Positions 1 through 12,600 of a DNA stretch of 64,000 nt are shown piece by piece (position 1 is the stretch's first letter; every line of letters begins with the position of its first letter). The DNA comes from Ailanthus altissimus (taxonomy: Eukaryota > Streptophyta > Magnoliopsida > Sapindales > Simaroubaceae). The stretch covers positions 10,416,001 through 10,480,000 of the forward strand of contig OX327686.1 of the NCBI GenBank assembly GCA_946807835.1, in the 5' to 3' direction. The position numbers were made by a program, and so were the translations under genes. The notes beneath the pieces were generated by a model. The model saw only the letters and a program-made list of their open reading frames with translations. It was not told the origin of the DNA and did no database searches.

Positions 1-1694
1 ATCTGCTAAAACAACGCATGCTTCTAAGTCTCCTACCTCGTCTGAAGGATCTGCTCTCAATATTCCTAAGGCCTCCTTTACTCCCTCTTTTCATCGTTCA
101 TCTCGAGTAAGAGAACTTCCAGTTAAACTTCGTGATTATCACTGTTTCTCTACTACCCTTTCTTTATATAAGCCTCAATTATATTCGGAGGCTAGTTCTA
201 ATCCTGTTTGGCAGCAAGCAATGACAGAAGAATTGCAGGCCCTTAAGAAGTCGCATACTTGGAATTTTATTACTCTTTCATCTAATAAAACTGCCATTTG
301 ATGCAAATGGGTGTACAAGATCAAGGCCAAATCTGATGGATCTATTGATCGTTATAAAGCCCACCTTGTTGCCAAAGGTTATACCCAAGAATATGGAATA
401 GATTATGAAGAAACTTTTGCCCTAATTGCTAGACTTACTTCTGTTCGAAGTTTATTAGCTGTTGCTGCAGTTCGTGGTTGAGCATTATTTCAGATGGATG
501 TCAAAAATACTTTCTTTAATGGTAATCTCACTGAAGAAGTATATATAAAGCCTCCTCTCGGTTATCCACATCCTCCAGGCAAAGTCTATAAACTTCATCG
601 TGCTCTGTATGGTCTTAAACAAGCTTCTCGTGCATGGTTTGCAAAGTTTAGTGGGACTATTCTTCAGCATGGTTTTCAGTCTAGTCCCTATAACTCAGCT
701 CTTTTTGTCCACAAGACAGCACAAGGTTGTATTCTCTTTCTTAACTATGTTGATGATATGATTATCACGGGTGATGATCTTCTTGGTATTTCCACTCTCA
801 ATAACTTTCTTCAGCAACACTTTGAGATGAAAGATCTTGGCAACCTTAGTTATTTCCTTGGCCTTGAAGTACTATCTAACTCTACTGGTATTATCTTTCT
901 CAGGCTAAGTATGCATCCGATTTATTTGCTAAAGCTGGGTTGACAGACAGTAAGACTGCCTCCACTCCTCTAGGGCCTAATGCCAACTTCTATCATTTAA
1001 TGGTACTATTCTCAATGATGCTACCCTATATCGTCAATTGGTTGGTAGTTTGGTTTACCTTATAGTTACTCGCCCAGACATTGCTCATGTTGTTCATGTT
1101 GTCAGTCAATTTATAGCCGCCCCTCGTACCTCTCATTATGCAACAGTTCTTTATATCCTACGTTATCTCAAAGATATACTTTTTCACGGTCTCTATTTTT
1201 TGACTCACTCTCCTCTTGTGTTACAAGCTTATACTAATGCGGATTGGGCTAGTGATCCTACGAATCAACATCAACTACTAGATTTTGTCTTTTCCTGGGT
1301 GATTCTTTTCTTTCATGGAAAAGTAAGAAATAAACAGCCACTACTTGCTCGAGTACTGAAGCTGAATACCGTACTCTTGCAGATACTACCCAAGAAATTG
1401 TCTGGCTCCACTGGCTTCTTGAAGATATGGATATTTCTCACACTGGAGCTGCACCTATTTATTGTAACAATCAAAGTGCTATTCAAATTGCCCACAATGA
1501 TATATTTCATGAGCGGACTAAACATATTGAAACAGATTGTCACTTTATTCGGTAACACGTTTCTCAAGGCACTATCATGCTCCACTCCATCTCATCTGAG
1601 GAGCAACCTGCTGATATCTTTACTAAATATCTACTTCCGCGCCATTTTCATGCTCTAGTTTTCAAACTTAAACTTGCTTCCACTGCGCCATCTT
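1..1694 (+). pseudogene. Ty1/copia pol fragment (reverse transcriptase and RNase H), decayed
   Basis: This is the 3' half of a copia polyprotein, cut off by the window edge. Reading frames joined across lesions give the start of the RT domain (WQQAMTEELQALKKSHTW near 210-260, then [19 protein letters not shown] near 305-360), the core around 494-943 with the catalytic YVDD (LNYVDDMIITG, near 745), and an RNase H part whose end reads ERTKHIE and ADIFTK (near 1510-1625). Lesions: an in-frame TGA near 299, another at 479-481 where the family has Trp, a frameshift near 900 and further shifts near 1000 and 1330. The longest open pieces, 494-943 and 1038-1658, are fragments of this one pseudogene; the second changes frame part-way. 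It is followed by a polypurine tract and an LTR, which fixes the orientation. Confidence 0.93.
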
Positions 1695-1930
1695 GAGTTT
1701 GAGGAGGGGTATTAAAGAATAATTCTGGAATAATTTTGGAATGATTCCGAAATAATTCCTTTATACTCTCTTACCATATATACATGTTATTAATGTAAAA
1801 TATTATTTTCTTATATATATTATTTTTCTATTTTGTAATAAAATTACAGCATATATAAAGGCTCCATTGTACAGTTTATATTCACAGTGAAATATATTCT
1901 CTTTACATTTCTCACACATACCATTCAATA
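1695..1930 (+). repeat. copia polypurine tract and 3' LTR
   Basis: GAGTTTGAGGAGGGG at 1695-1709 is a copia polypurine tract placed just after the pol remnant. The LTR then starts TATTAAAG, where TG would be expected, so one base has decayed. It contains a TATA-like ATATATAAAGG near 1852 and ends near 1930 at TTCAATA. The start is well supported. The end is approximate because no second LTR is in the window. Confidence 0.7.
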
Positions 1931-4900
1931 ATACCACCAATCAATTAAAACACAAAAATTAGTTTAATAGAAAGAAATAAAATTCTGAAGATCATTTGAA
2001 GCATAATATTAAAGAAAAATTAGAAGGACAAGGATAAGAAACTATTGTTCATGTAAGTGTAAATAATTGAATATGTCTGAATGTTTTGAGTATGCGTAAT
2101 TACATGAACAAATAAAAGAGATTTTAATCAACCAATTCACTCTTGAAATAAATACTATATTTCTAAATGTACATCAATATTTGTCATCATTTATTTCTAA
2201 CTCATCTTCAATTTCTAACTCATCTTTACTGCCTAAGCAATATTCTACCATTGTTTCAACTTCTTAATCTATCACATATGAAATCATTTAAATCAAGATC
2301 CCTTGGTTTATTACTTTGCAAATTTGATGCATCAGTAATGTGTGGATCAATATCATCACTACTTACGAAATGATCGTGCATCAAGATCATTAAGTTCAAC
2401 AACAAGATTAATATCGGATGACTCATTCTACTGATACACTTGTTCCTCTATATTAACATCTTCATTTATAAATTTATTTAAGTTACTATTTTCTTGAATA
2501 TCCCATAAATTCCTAAGTTGCACATTTCTTGAGTTAGGTTGCATCTCATATCACATTTATTCTTAAGTTTTATATTCTATTGTGACATTAACCTCCACAA
2601 TGCAAAACTCTAAGTACTGTGCAACAACTAATAAAATAGGGAATAAAAGAAAATTACTACATGATAGTGCTTAACACCTTAAAAAGCCAAGCTATACCTT
2701 AAATCTTGAGTATGGTAAATGAAATTGAGTTTCTTCTTCAAACTTTTGTTATCAAAAAAGAAGAAATTGCAAAACATACACTTCTAAGTGAAATAACTCA
2801 ATCATAAAAAATATATTTAAGTATCACTATAAGTATGGCTATTGTTTCAATATATCAACAAATTTGAGTCAATTATTTCAATATATTATTGTCAAACATC
2901 CTAATTAACAAAAAAAAAATTATATATCATTATAATGGCTATCTAAACTAAAGATTTTGTATACAATTTTAAAAGCAAGGATAACATATAAACCATCAAA
3001 GAAGTTAAATTACCTTCAAAGATTATCACACAACAAAACAAAATGGTGATGGTAATGCAAGAATTATTGCAAAATAGACATACAAGAATGCTAATTATTA
3101 ATGATGATGAATTATCAGCCCTCTAATATTTTACCTAGTAATTAAAGAACTGCTTGCAGATAGATATTATATCAACAATTCATACATTAGTCTTTCAAGA
3201 ATTATAGGAAAAAGTGTATTATAAGTATTTTAAATAGTATTATTAGACAAAAATAGAAACAAAAATATTATACATTTGTTTAATTAAAGAAAATAAGTAA
3301 TGACTTCAAACTTTCACCACTTTCAATCTGAAAAGTTAGAAATTATATATAAAAAATTTTTAAATGAAAAGAGTGACAAATTTTTATTTGTTTTAAAAAT
3401 AACGCTCTCTTCTTCTTTCGAAAAGCTATTATCACTTTGAGTTAATTTTTTTTAATATTTTATTTAATTTATTTGTAAAAATATTTTAATTTTTATTAGA
3501 AGAAGACAAGAGAACTTATATTAAGTTAAAACTAAGAATTTGAAGAAAAATTAAAAACATATACTGACTAACTCAACTCAAATGATGCTCACAAAATTTT
3601 TTCAAATTCAAAAAATTCATGCATCAAATCAATATAATAAAACTCATTGAAGTTGGAACGGACTCTTAATGCAACAAAACAAATATAAAATACTATTATA
3701 TTTAATTGAAGAAGCACAAGTACAGTTCAAAGAATTACCATGAGAAGTAATAAGCTCTCAAATCTTTAAGCAAAGCTATTCTTAAGCGGTGATGATGCCA
3801 TAAACAGTGAGTAAAGCAAATTCCATGGCTGATTGAAAAATGAGTTCGATACTGAAAAATGGGTAAAACTATCTAGAAGAAGTATTTTCTATTAAAAAAA
3901 AGTTAGGAATTGCTTTGTAAAAGGTGCCTTTTCTAAGATAATGGGCGCGGAAAATGGGAAATTGTCCCGCTAATTTTTGTTGTTGATATATTACTATATA
4001 AGCTTTTACTATTATTTAATTATTAATTAACCCTCTTTTAAATACACTAACTGTATTTTCTTTAAAAATAAATACATCAAATATATTTTAATATTTTTGT
4101 AAGTAACTATTATGTTGAATAATAATTATTAATTAAAAAACTAATTTTAATTTGGTGAAAACTTTAAAAAGCACTACTAAGAATGGAAAACATACGGTTT
4201 AGATTAGGTTAGGATCAAAATAAACAAAATGTAAAATCTTTGAGTTGTTATTTTTTTTCAACCCAAACCAACCGAAATAAGATAAAACCCCCACTGCCAA
4301 TTTAATTCGGTTTGAACTATTTATAAAATAAATTCCTTTTTCATCACAATTAGAAGGATACGATAAATTAAATTACAAAATTTCACCCAAGTTCAAATTT
4401 AAAATAGTTTTACTTACAAATAATAATCTTAAAAAATCTCAAAGTGATATAATGTTTCATCTTTCAACTTGAAAAAGAAAATGTAATATGCTTACTTAAA
4501 CAATCCAAAGCAACAAGCTTTGTGTCGACAACTTAAAATAATGAGAAGTTAGAGTTATAAACTTGTAATGAATTTGAAATTTGTGAATTATTAATATTTT
4601 GATTTAATATTATTTATAATCTGACTAGTAAATTAAAAATAATAATTTATATGCATCTATAAATTGAACTTAATAATTATATATTTTGTTAGTAGAATAT
4701 GACCTAACTTCTCTATTTATTCCTTCACCCTTTCAATTTAATATGTTAAAGATTATAATCATCATTCAATTTGTTTGATATGATATCCAAACAGAAGAGT
4801 GCATTATTTATTTATCTATCTATATATAAGCATGTATATATCAATATCTCACCAATACAATTGTGATAATTATTTTATTTTTAATTTATTACTATTATTA

Positions 4901-5160
4901 CTACTAGTATTATAAACCTTATACAATCAAAAAATAATTTTATCATCGAGGCAAAAATAATAAAATTGATACCAAATAGCAAATATTGCACTAATTAACT
5001 AAATAAAAGATAAAATTTGAGAGTATAAAGTAGAATTTAAACTTTACATAAATTATTTTATTATACTTTGTGCTATAACAATTTGTTTTACCATATATGA
5101 AATACAAGAATTTCTAAAGCAATATTTTAATTATCCTTTGCTTTACGAGCATAGTTCTTA
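1931..5160. other. AT-rich spacer without a recognisable gene
   Basis: No confident gene is seen. On the minus strand, 2160-2600 can be read as short acidic peptide pieces (for example VVELNDLDARSF and DLDLNDFICD) broken by stops, which may be an old coding relic of unknown family. A GC-richer patch at 3940-3972 contains an E2F-like site. The rest is poly-A/T-rich DNA. Confidence 0.6.
3944..3953 (-). promoter_or_regulatory. E2F-like site, orphan
   Basis: The minus strand reads TTTCCGCGCC, a full match to the E2F/DP consensus. A dyad GGGA-N5-TCCC lies beside it at 3956-3968. It stands out in otherwise AT-rich DNA. On the minus strand a short frame starting MEFALLTVYGIITA begins about 120 bp downstream and stops at once, so if this was a promoter its gene is no longer recognisable. 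Chance is possible. Confidence 0.3.
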
Positions 5161-5168
5161 TTATTATT

Positions 5169-5208
5169 GTATGTATGTATGTATGTATGTATGTATGTAT
5201 GTATGTAT
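5169..5208. repeat. (GTAT)n microsatellite
   Basis: Ten uninterrupted copies of the 4-bp unit GTAT. The 65-residue frame over it is an artefact of the repeat. Confidence 0.97.
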
Positions 5209-5224
5209 TTACTATTTGTGTTCT

Positions 5225-5571
5225 TATAAGAGTCTCTTTTTTATTCTTCATGACTTGTCTCAACAAAATAATTTGTCTCAGTTAGTGTTGATGTTCAATC
5301 CAAGAGATCTTAGGCAACAAATTTTATTTTTATAGGAATAAGGTATTTTGTGCAACAAAATTACTTTTCTCGTTATAAAAATGTATTGCAACAACATATT
5401 TTTGTTGCCTGTAAAAAAATATTTTGTCATCTTTCTAGCATGAATTTGGTGGACAAAATATATTTATCTGCTGCAATAAAAGTTTTATTTTGTTACTGCA
5501 TATTATTTTTAGTAAGAAAATTAATTTTGTCGTGGAAGAATTTGTAGCTAATAGTATATTTTCTTGTAGGG
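5225..5571 (-). mobile_element. CACTA (En/Spm-like) transposon terminus
   Basis: Read on the minus strand from 5571 the sequence begins CCCTACAAGAAAA, one base from the CACTACAAGAAAA terminus of plant CACTA elements. It continues with typical subterminal repeats of the type CRACAAAA / TTTTGTYGC spread over about 340 bp. Only this end is present; the opposite terminus was not found in 1-5225. It abuts the broken start of a gypsy LTR, so it probably inserted into that LTR or ended there by rearrangement. Confidence 0.7.
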
Positions 5572-6200
5572 TTTAAGTGATATGGAGTGATTTACATGAA
5601 AAACAAAATAAGGTGTATATCAATTTAGGAAGGAAGATATGGCAAATATCAATTTAGGAAGAAAAATCACGTGTCTCTGTTCACATGGCTTTATTGGGTC
5701 CTTATTTTCTTTGTTTCCTTTTTTTTAATTCTTATGTTAAATTTAGAAATAAGGATGCATAAATATTTGTTTTCTTAATATACTTGTTATTTATTTCTTA
5801 TTTTTGTAATCAATTTCTACTATGACTTAGGATTTGATTTAGTTTTTCTTTTTACGCTCTTGGTAAAGTTGGCTATAAAGGGCCTTGTAAACTAAAGGGG
5901 AATTTAGAGTTTTAACATTAATATTAGTGAGGTTTTTTCTTGATTTTTCAAAGAACTTTTCAGAACCTTTCAAGATTTCTTCTTATGGCATTCACCTTAG
6001 ACTTATCACTCACAATCTTTCTTATCTTTCTTAAGTGTGGCGTCTATCCTAATTTCTTATACCTTTAGTTTTTATCTCTTTATAGATAACAGATCAAGGT
6101 TCTTTGTTTTTGTTTATTTACGAATCTGAATTAAAATGATCATTGGCAAAGAAAGTTTATTAAGTGTCGGGTCTCACTTTTCTTTGTGAGGTTTACATCA
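5572..6200 (+). repeat. gypsy 5' LTR, truncated at its 5' end
   Basis: From TTTAAGTGAT at 5572 the sequence aligns throughout with the 3' LTR from 11743 onward and ends TTTACATCA just before the primer-binding site. The first roughly 200 bp found in the 3' LTR (11539-11742) are missing here, replaced by the CACTA terminus. Confidence 0.85.
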
Positions 6201-6202
6201 AT

Positions 6203-6214
6203 TGGTATTAGATC
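6203..6214 (+). other. primer-binding site, tRNA-Met type, mutated
   Basis: TGGTATTAGATC lies two bases after the LTR. The usual initiator-Met site is TGGTATCAGAGC, so two positions have changed. Confidence 0.75.
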
Positions 6215-6968
6215 TTAGGCTCTAAATCAAGTTTAATCTATCTTTTATTTTCATTGCTTGTTCTTCTTTTAAATTTCACACCCTTTGTTCTATTCTCTTG
6301 AATCTGCAACCTATAATCTTTATTTCTTCTTGACCACAACTTTAACTTATTTCTTTACCTAATTCGTTCAAATTCTATTATTTATCATTATATATAAGTT
6401 TTAAACAAAAGATAGAAAGAAAGAAAAAAATTTGAAAAACAAAAATTCAAGAAAAAGAAGTATAGAAAAAAAAATCAGATTCAATTGATTTTAAGTTTCA
6501 ATTCTGAATTCTGAATTAAAAAAAAAAGTATAGAAATCTAAATTAGTTGATATGTTGCTTTCTATTCAAATTTTGTTTGCGTATAGTGTACATTCTGCCT
6601 ATTTTGTGCAAATCGGCCTAAAACAAAAATAAACAACCCTAAATTGTATCAAAATTCATATTTATTTTTGTCTTTCGCTTTGCTTCTTAAATTCTGGCTA
6701 TTCTTTATCTTTTATGTTTAACTTACTCTTATTCTTAGTCATCTGATTTATTGAGTTTGGATTATTATAAAGTAATTTTGATTAAGTTCAAATAAAGAAC
6801 TAAAGAGGAGACTAAATAGTAAAAAAAGATAAAAGAGCGTAAACTCATAAGAGGGTAAAAGCCAAATTTGTGTAAATACGAGTGTGAATCCTATCAATCT
6901 AGAGAGAAAACACGTAAGGGGGTGTTTGTGAGGCTTTCTAACCTTTTTTTTTTTGTAGGTTATTAAAC

Positions 6969-8195
6969 ATGTCTCAAGAAAAAGATAAAGGCTCATCCAA
7001 TGCTGTTCAAGAAAATATAGATTTTAAACTTTTCTTCAAATTCTTAAAATAAAATTTTAATCAACTAGAATTGAAGTTTGATGAGGTGAATGAGAGAATA
7101 TATAAAGTTGAATCTAGTTCACAAGAGGGCCGCCACCTAGAGCTCCTAATGTGCAATGAAGAGAGAGGAATACACATAGGTATGATTATGAAGATGATTA
7201 TGGGGATGACCTAGATGATGAGATGATGAACATGCCTCTAATGTAATTTAGGCAGATTTGGGCATAAAAATAGAGATAGGGGAGTTAGATATAGAGATAA
7301 GATTGATAACAACTTGAGAAGCATTAAGATAAAAATTTCATCTTTCCAAGGCAAAAACAATCCTGAAGAGTATTTGAAGTAGGAGAAAAAGATAGAATTG
7401 GTATTTGATTGTCATAACTACTCCAAAGTGAAAAAAATAAAATTGGCCGCCATAAAATTTATTAATTATGCTATCATTTAGTGGGATCAACTTGTTTTGA
7501 GTAGGAGATGAAATCATGAAAGACCCATTAAGACATGGGAAGAGATGAAGGCTATTATGAGGAGACGATTCATTCCAAGTCACTACTATAGAGACTTGTT
7601 TCAGAAGTTGCAAAGCCTTACTCAAGGATCTAAAAGTGTTAAAGACTACCACAAGGAGATGAAAATAGCCATGATTCGAGCCAATGTGGAGAAGGACCAA
7701 TAAACTACTATGGCTAGGTTTCAAGTTGGTTTGAATCGTGATATTGCAAACGTGGTGGAGTAACAACATTATGTTGAGTTGAATGACACAGTGCACATGG
7801 CCATAAAAGTGAAGCAACAATTGAAGAGGAATGGTTCTACACGAATTGGGCAGAATTCGAGTTCTTCTTCAACATGGAAATCGTATTGGAACAAAAAGGA
7901 TGAAAAGCCTAATTTCAAGCCTAAGGCTGAAACCTCTAAAAATAACAAAAATAAAGGCGCACCAAACAAAGGTAAATCTGATTCTCAAACTTCTAAAAAT
8001 AGAGATATCAAATGCTTTAAGTATTTGGGAATAGGTCATATTATATCTCAATGCCCAAACAAAATAGTGATGATATTGAAAGATTATGGTGATATTAAGA
8101 CCGAAGGTGAATCTGATAATGAGCTTATGCCACTTTTGAAGGATGCATGTGACATTGAGTATCTTATTGATAGAGAGCTTTTGGTTGTAAGATGA
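6969..8195 (+). pseudogene. gypsy Gag, decayed
   Basis: A single frame from ATG at 6969 to the stop at 8193-8195 contains the capsid region (FQGKNNPEEYLK near 7340, [21 protein letters not shown] near 7565-7630, then [12 protein letters not shown]) and a basic, Ser/Asn-rich tail. The zinc knuckle reads CFKYLGIGHIISQC, so the second Cys of the usual C-x2-C has become Tyr. At least four in-frame stops lie before 7779, several where Trp is expected. From 7779 to 8195 the frame is open. Capsid function would be lost. Confidence 0.88.
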
Positions 8196-8229
8196 TCTTT
8201 TAATGTATAAATAAAAGACGATGAGAATG

Positions 8230-11200
8230 TATAACATGATAATAATTTTTCATACTAGATGCTATGTCAATAATAAGGTATGTAATATGATTATTGATAG
8301 AGGGAGTTGTATCAATGTAGCTAGTACTAGTTTAGTTGAAAATTTGAATTTAACAACTTCGAAACATCCTATACTATATAAGCTATAATGGTTGGATGAT
8401 TGAGGAGAAGTTAAAGTAAATAAATAAGTGTTGATTTCATTCTTAATTGGGAAATATAAGGATAAGGTTTTGTGTGATGTAGTGCCAATGCATACAGAGC
8501 ATATTCTTATGGGGTAACCATAGCCATATGATAGGTATGTAATTTATGATAGTTACACCAATAGGTACTTTTTTATACTTAGTGAAAAATCAATTACTCT
8601 TGTACCTTTAACTCCAAGATAAGTGCATGAAGATCAAGTGAAGTTAAAAAGGAAGAATGATATGAAGAAAAAAAAGAGTGAAAGTTCAAAAGCAAGAGAA
8701 ACCAAAATAAAAAGAGAGAAAAATATAGTGAAAAAGAAAATAAAATTTCTGTTAATGAGAAAAGAAAAGAAAAGAAAAGAGAGAAAACAAATAAATTTTA
8801 TACAAGAGAGAGTGAGATAAAAAAAATAATTTATTTTTAAATCAGCTTATGATTATACTTTTGTATAAAGAGGCTTGTTTTAATACTAATGAACTTAACC
8901 ATTCTTTACTTAGTGTTGCTGTTTCTCTCTTATAAGAATTTGACGATGTGTTTCTCAAAGAGATATCTAATGGTTTACCACTAATAAAGGAAATCGAGCA
9001 TCAAATTGACTTTATACCAAGAGCATCAATTCTAAATAGGTCAGCTTATAGAAGCAATCCCAAGGAGATAAAAGAACTTCAAGGTCAGGTTAGTGAGCTC
9101 ATAAAGAAAGGGTATGTGCGTAAAAACATGAGTCCTTGTGCGTGCGGTTCCAGTATTATTTATGCCTAAGAAGGTTGGGTCATGAAGGATGTGTGTTGAT
9201 TATCGTGCCATCAATAATATCACTGTAAAGTATAGACATCTCATTCTTAGATTAGATGATATGCTTGATGAATTGCATGGTTTTTTTGTTTTTATCAAAA
9301 TTGATCTTAAGAGTGGATATCATCAAATTAAGATGAGAAAATATGATGAATGAATACTGCATTTAAAATAAAATATGGTCTATATGAGTTGTTAGTTATA
9401 TTGTTTGGGTTAGCTAATGCACCTAGTACTTTCATGAGATTAATTAATCATGTTTTGCATGCTTTTATTGGCAAATTTGTAGTTGTATAATTTGCTGATA
9501 TCTTGATATATAGCAAAAACTTAGATAAGCATGTGAAATATTTAAAAGTTGTTTTAGATGTTTTAAGAAAAAGGAAAGTTATTTGCTAACTTCAAAAAGT
9601 ATACCTTTTGCATGGATAAACTTGTATTTCTTGGTTTTGTTGTTAGTGCTAAAGAATTGAGGTATATAAAGAAAAGGTTAATGTAATCCAAGATTAGCTG
9701 AAACCTACAAGGGTAGGTCATGTTAAAAGTTTCTATAGTTTGACTAACTTTTATAGGAGATTTGTGAAAGATTTTATAACCTAGCCTCACCTTTAACTGA
9801 AGTTATAAAAAAGAATGCAGGTTTTAAGTGGGGAGATGAACAAGAAAAGACATTTAATTTGATTAAGAAAAAATTAACTAATGCACATTTACTTGCTTAC
9901 CTAACTTCACTAAACTTTTGAAATTGAGTATGAGGCTTCAAGAATAGGTATTAGAGCTGTACTAATGCAAGAAGGACGTCTAATTGCGTATTTTTGAGAA
10001 GTTAAGTGTAGCAGCCTTAAATTACCCTATATATGATAAAGAGATGTATGCATTATTTAGGGCATTGAAAACTTGACAGCATTATCTTTGGCCAAAAGAG
10101 TTTGTAATTCATAAGGATCATGAATTATTGAAGCATTTAAAGGGTCAACACAAGCTAAACAAGCGGCATGCTAAGTGGATAGAGTTCATTAAAAAATTTC
10201 CTTAAATGATTAAGTACAAGCAAGGTAAGGAAAATATTATGGCTAATGCATTATCTTGAAGGTACGCCTTACTTTCAACCTTAGATACAAAATTATTAGG
10301 TTTTGAATATATTAAATACTTGTATATTAATGATTTTGATTTTGGTAATGTCTTCAATGCATGTGAGAAAGTGTCGTTTGGCAAGTTCTTCAGGCATAAT
10401 GAATTTTTGTTTAGAGAAAATAAGTTATGTGTGCTAAAATATTTATTACGTGAATTGCTTGTTAGAAAGCTCATATGAGTGGTTTAATGGGGCATTTTGG
10501 TATATCTAAGACTTTAGATGTTTTGTATGAACACTTTTTTTGGCCTCATATGAAATATGATGTAAAAAAGTTTTATGAGAGATGTATTACTTGTAGATAA
10601 GCTAAGTTTAGAGTTAAGACTTATGGATGGTATACACCTTTGCCTATACCTAGTGAACCTTAGATTGACATATCTATGAATTTTGTGTTGGTGTTCCTAG
10701 GTCAAAAGCAAGTAAGGATTCCATATATGTGGTCGTTGATAGGTGTTCTAAAATGGCATATTTTATTCCATGTCATAAAACTAATGATGCATCACATATT
10801 GCTGACTTGTTTTTCAAAGAGGTTGTAAGATTATATAGCATGCCTAAAAGTATTGTTTAAGATAGGGATGCAAAGTTCTTAAGCTATTTTTAGAAGACTT
10901 TATGGGGTAAGTTAGGAACTAAAATTTTATTTTCTATTACTTGTCATCCACAAACTAATTGACAAACTAAAGTACTTAATAAGACTTTATCTACTTTGTT
11001 GTGTACTATAATACAAAAGAACTTGAAAATATGGGAAGAGTGTTTACCGCATGTAGAGTTCGCATATAATAGGAGTATGCATTTAGTAACTAAATTTTTA
11101 CCTTTTAAAATTGTGTATAGTTGTAATCCATTAACTCCTTTAGATTTAACTCATTTACCTATGGATGAACGTGTTAATTTAGATGCGAAGAAGAAAGCTG

Positions 11201-11505
11201 ACTTTGTAAGCCACATCTATGAAAAGGCATGACAAAATATTGAAAGAAAAACTGAACAATATGGCAGCCAAGCTAATAAAGGGCACAAAAAAGTTGTATT
11301 TGAGCAGGGCGATTGGGTTTGGTTGCAATGAGGAAGGAACAATTTCTCGTTCAAAGGCATTCTAAACTACTTCCAAGGAAAGATGGACCATTTCAAGTGA
11401 TTGAAAGGATTAATAACAATGCCTACAAGTTAGAACTTTTAGGTGAGTATAATGTAGTGCAAGTTTTAATGTTGGTGATTTATCTTCTTTTGATATAAGT
11501 AAAGA
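8230..11505 (+). pseudogene. gypsy Pol: protease, RT, RNase H, integrase, decayed
   Basis: Protease: MIIDRGSCINVAS near 8290, where the active-site D-S/G-G is D-R-G. RT: from about 8945 (VSELIKKGYVRKNMSPCA, then [42 protein letters not shown]). The polymerase YxDD box near 9485 reads stop-F-A-D, so both the Tyr and the first Asp are gone. RNase H: near 9800-10260. Integrase: an HHCC zinc finger near 10470-10600 (HMSGLMGHFG...C-x2-C), core near 10720-11240 with [12 protein letters not shown], and a C-terminal part near 11313-11498. Frameshifts occur near 9140, 9350 and 11330. The pol end overlaps the polypurine tract. Confidence 0.9.
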
Positions 11506-11525
11506 TTTGAGGATAAATCTTTTTC

Positions 11526-12151
11526 AAGAGAAGGGGAATGATGCAAATCAGGTTGTCAAAGCTTCACAAGATCCGTTGAGCATCCATGGGAGTCTAATGA
11601 CAATAGTAAGAAGTAAGAAAATGAAGGGAGCATTAAATGAGCTAATTGAGCACATCTCAAATTCATAATTTGTTCAGGACACTAGTATGACTGAATTGAG
11701 TGTTCAAGATAGTCTATGCCTTGTCAATATTATTCAAGTTTCTTTAAGTGATTTGGAGTAATTTACATAAAGAATAAAATAAGGAACATATTAATTTAGA
11801 AAGAAATATCACACGTCACTATTCACACATTACTATTTACGCGGCTTTATTGGATCCTTATTTTCTTTGTTTTTCTTTTTTAATTCTTAGGTTAAATTTA
11901 GAAATAAAGATATATAAATATTTGTTTCCTTAATATGTTTGTTGTTTATTTCCTATTTTTATAATTAATTCCTACTATGACTTAGGATTTAATTTAGTTT
12001 TTCCTTTTATGCTCTTGGTAAAGTTGGCTATAAAAGGCATTGTAAACCTAAAAGGAATTTAGAGTTTAAGATTAATATTAGTGAGAGTTTGCTCTTGGTT
12101 CTTCAAAGAAATTTTCAAGATTTCTTTTTGTGGCATTCACCTTAAACTTAT
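11526..12151 (+). repeat. gypsy polypurine tract and first part of the 3' LTR
   Basis: AAGAGAAGGGGAA at 11526-11538 is the polypurine tract, and the LTR starts TGATGCAAATC at 11539. From 11743 it is homologous to the 5' LTR. It stops at the CTTAT target duplication at 12147-12151. The remainder is at 14361-14558. Confidence 0.85.
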
Positions 12152-12566
12152 TGTTGGGATTTGTGCTCATGTACCATCCCAATTTTGTATGAATATTGTA
12201 TTTTTATACTTATATAATAAATAAATATTTCATTAATCGCTAATTATTTTTATTAAGGTAAGATGCTTGTAATATTTCGAACATTATATTGATCTAAAGG
12301 AGTTTAGATCAGGTATAAAGAGTTAGAACCTTGTCTAAAATGGGATAAAGACCTGAGAATATACTTGCAATGATATAGTTGTAAATATTTACAAGCGTTG
12401 CTAAGAAATATCATTGTGTAAATGTGTTTTCAAATTAAATGTTCCTGATATATTTCCACCTATGCAGGGTCTATCGATTGGAACCGATTAATATAGATCA
12501 GTATATGTCTATCTATGGATAGTCCAGATGGTTAATCTTAACAAACCATAAGCTTAGTGAAAGCTC

Positions 12567-12600
<34 letters not shown>

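Noticed and set aside
7338..7820. 160-residue minus-strand frame and neighbours at 7769-7969 and 7869-8237
   Set aside because: Shadows of the gypsy gag on the plus strand, which has clear Gag homology.
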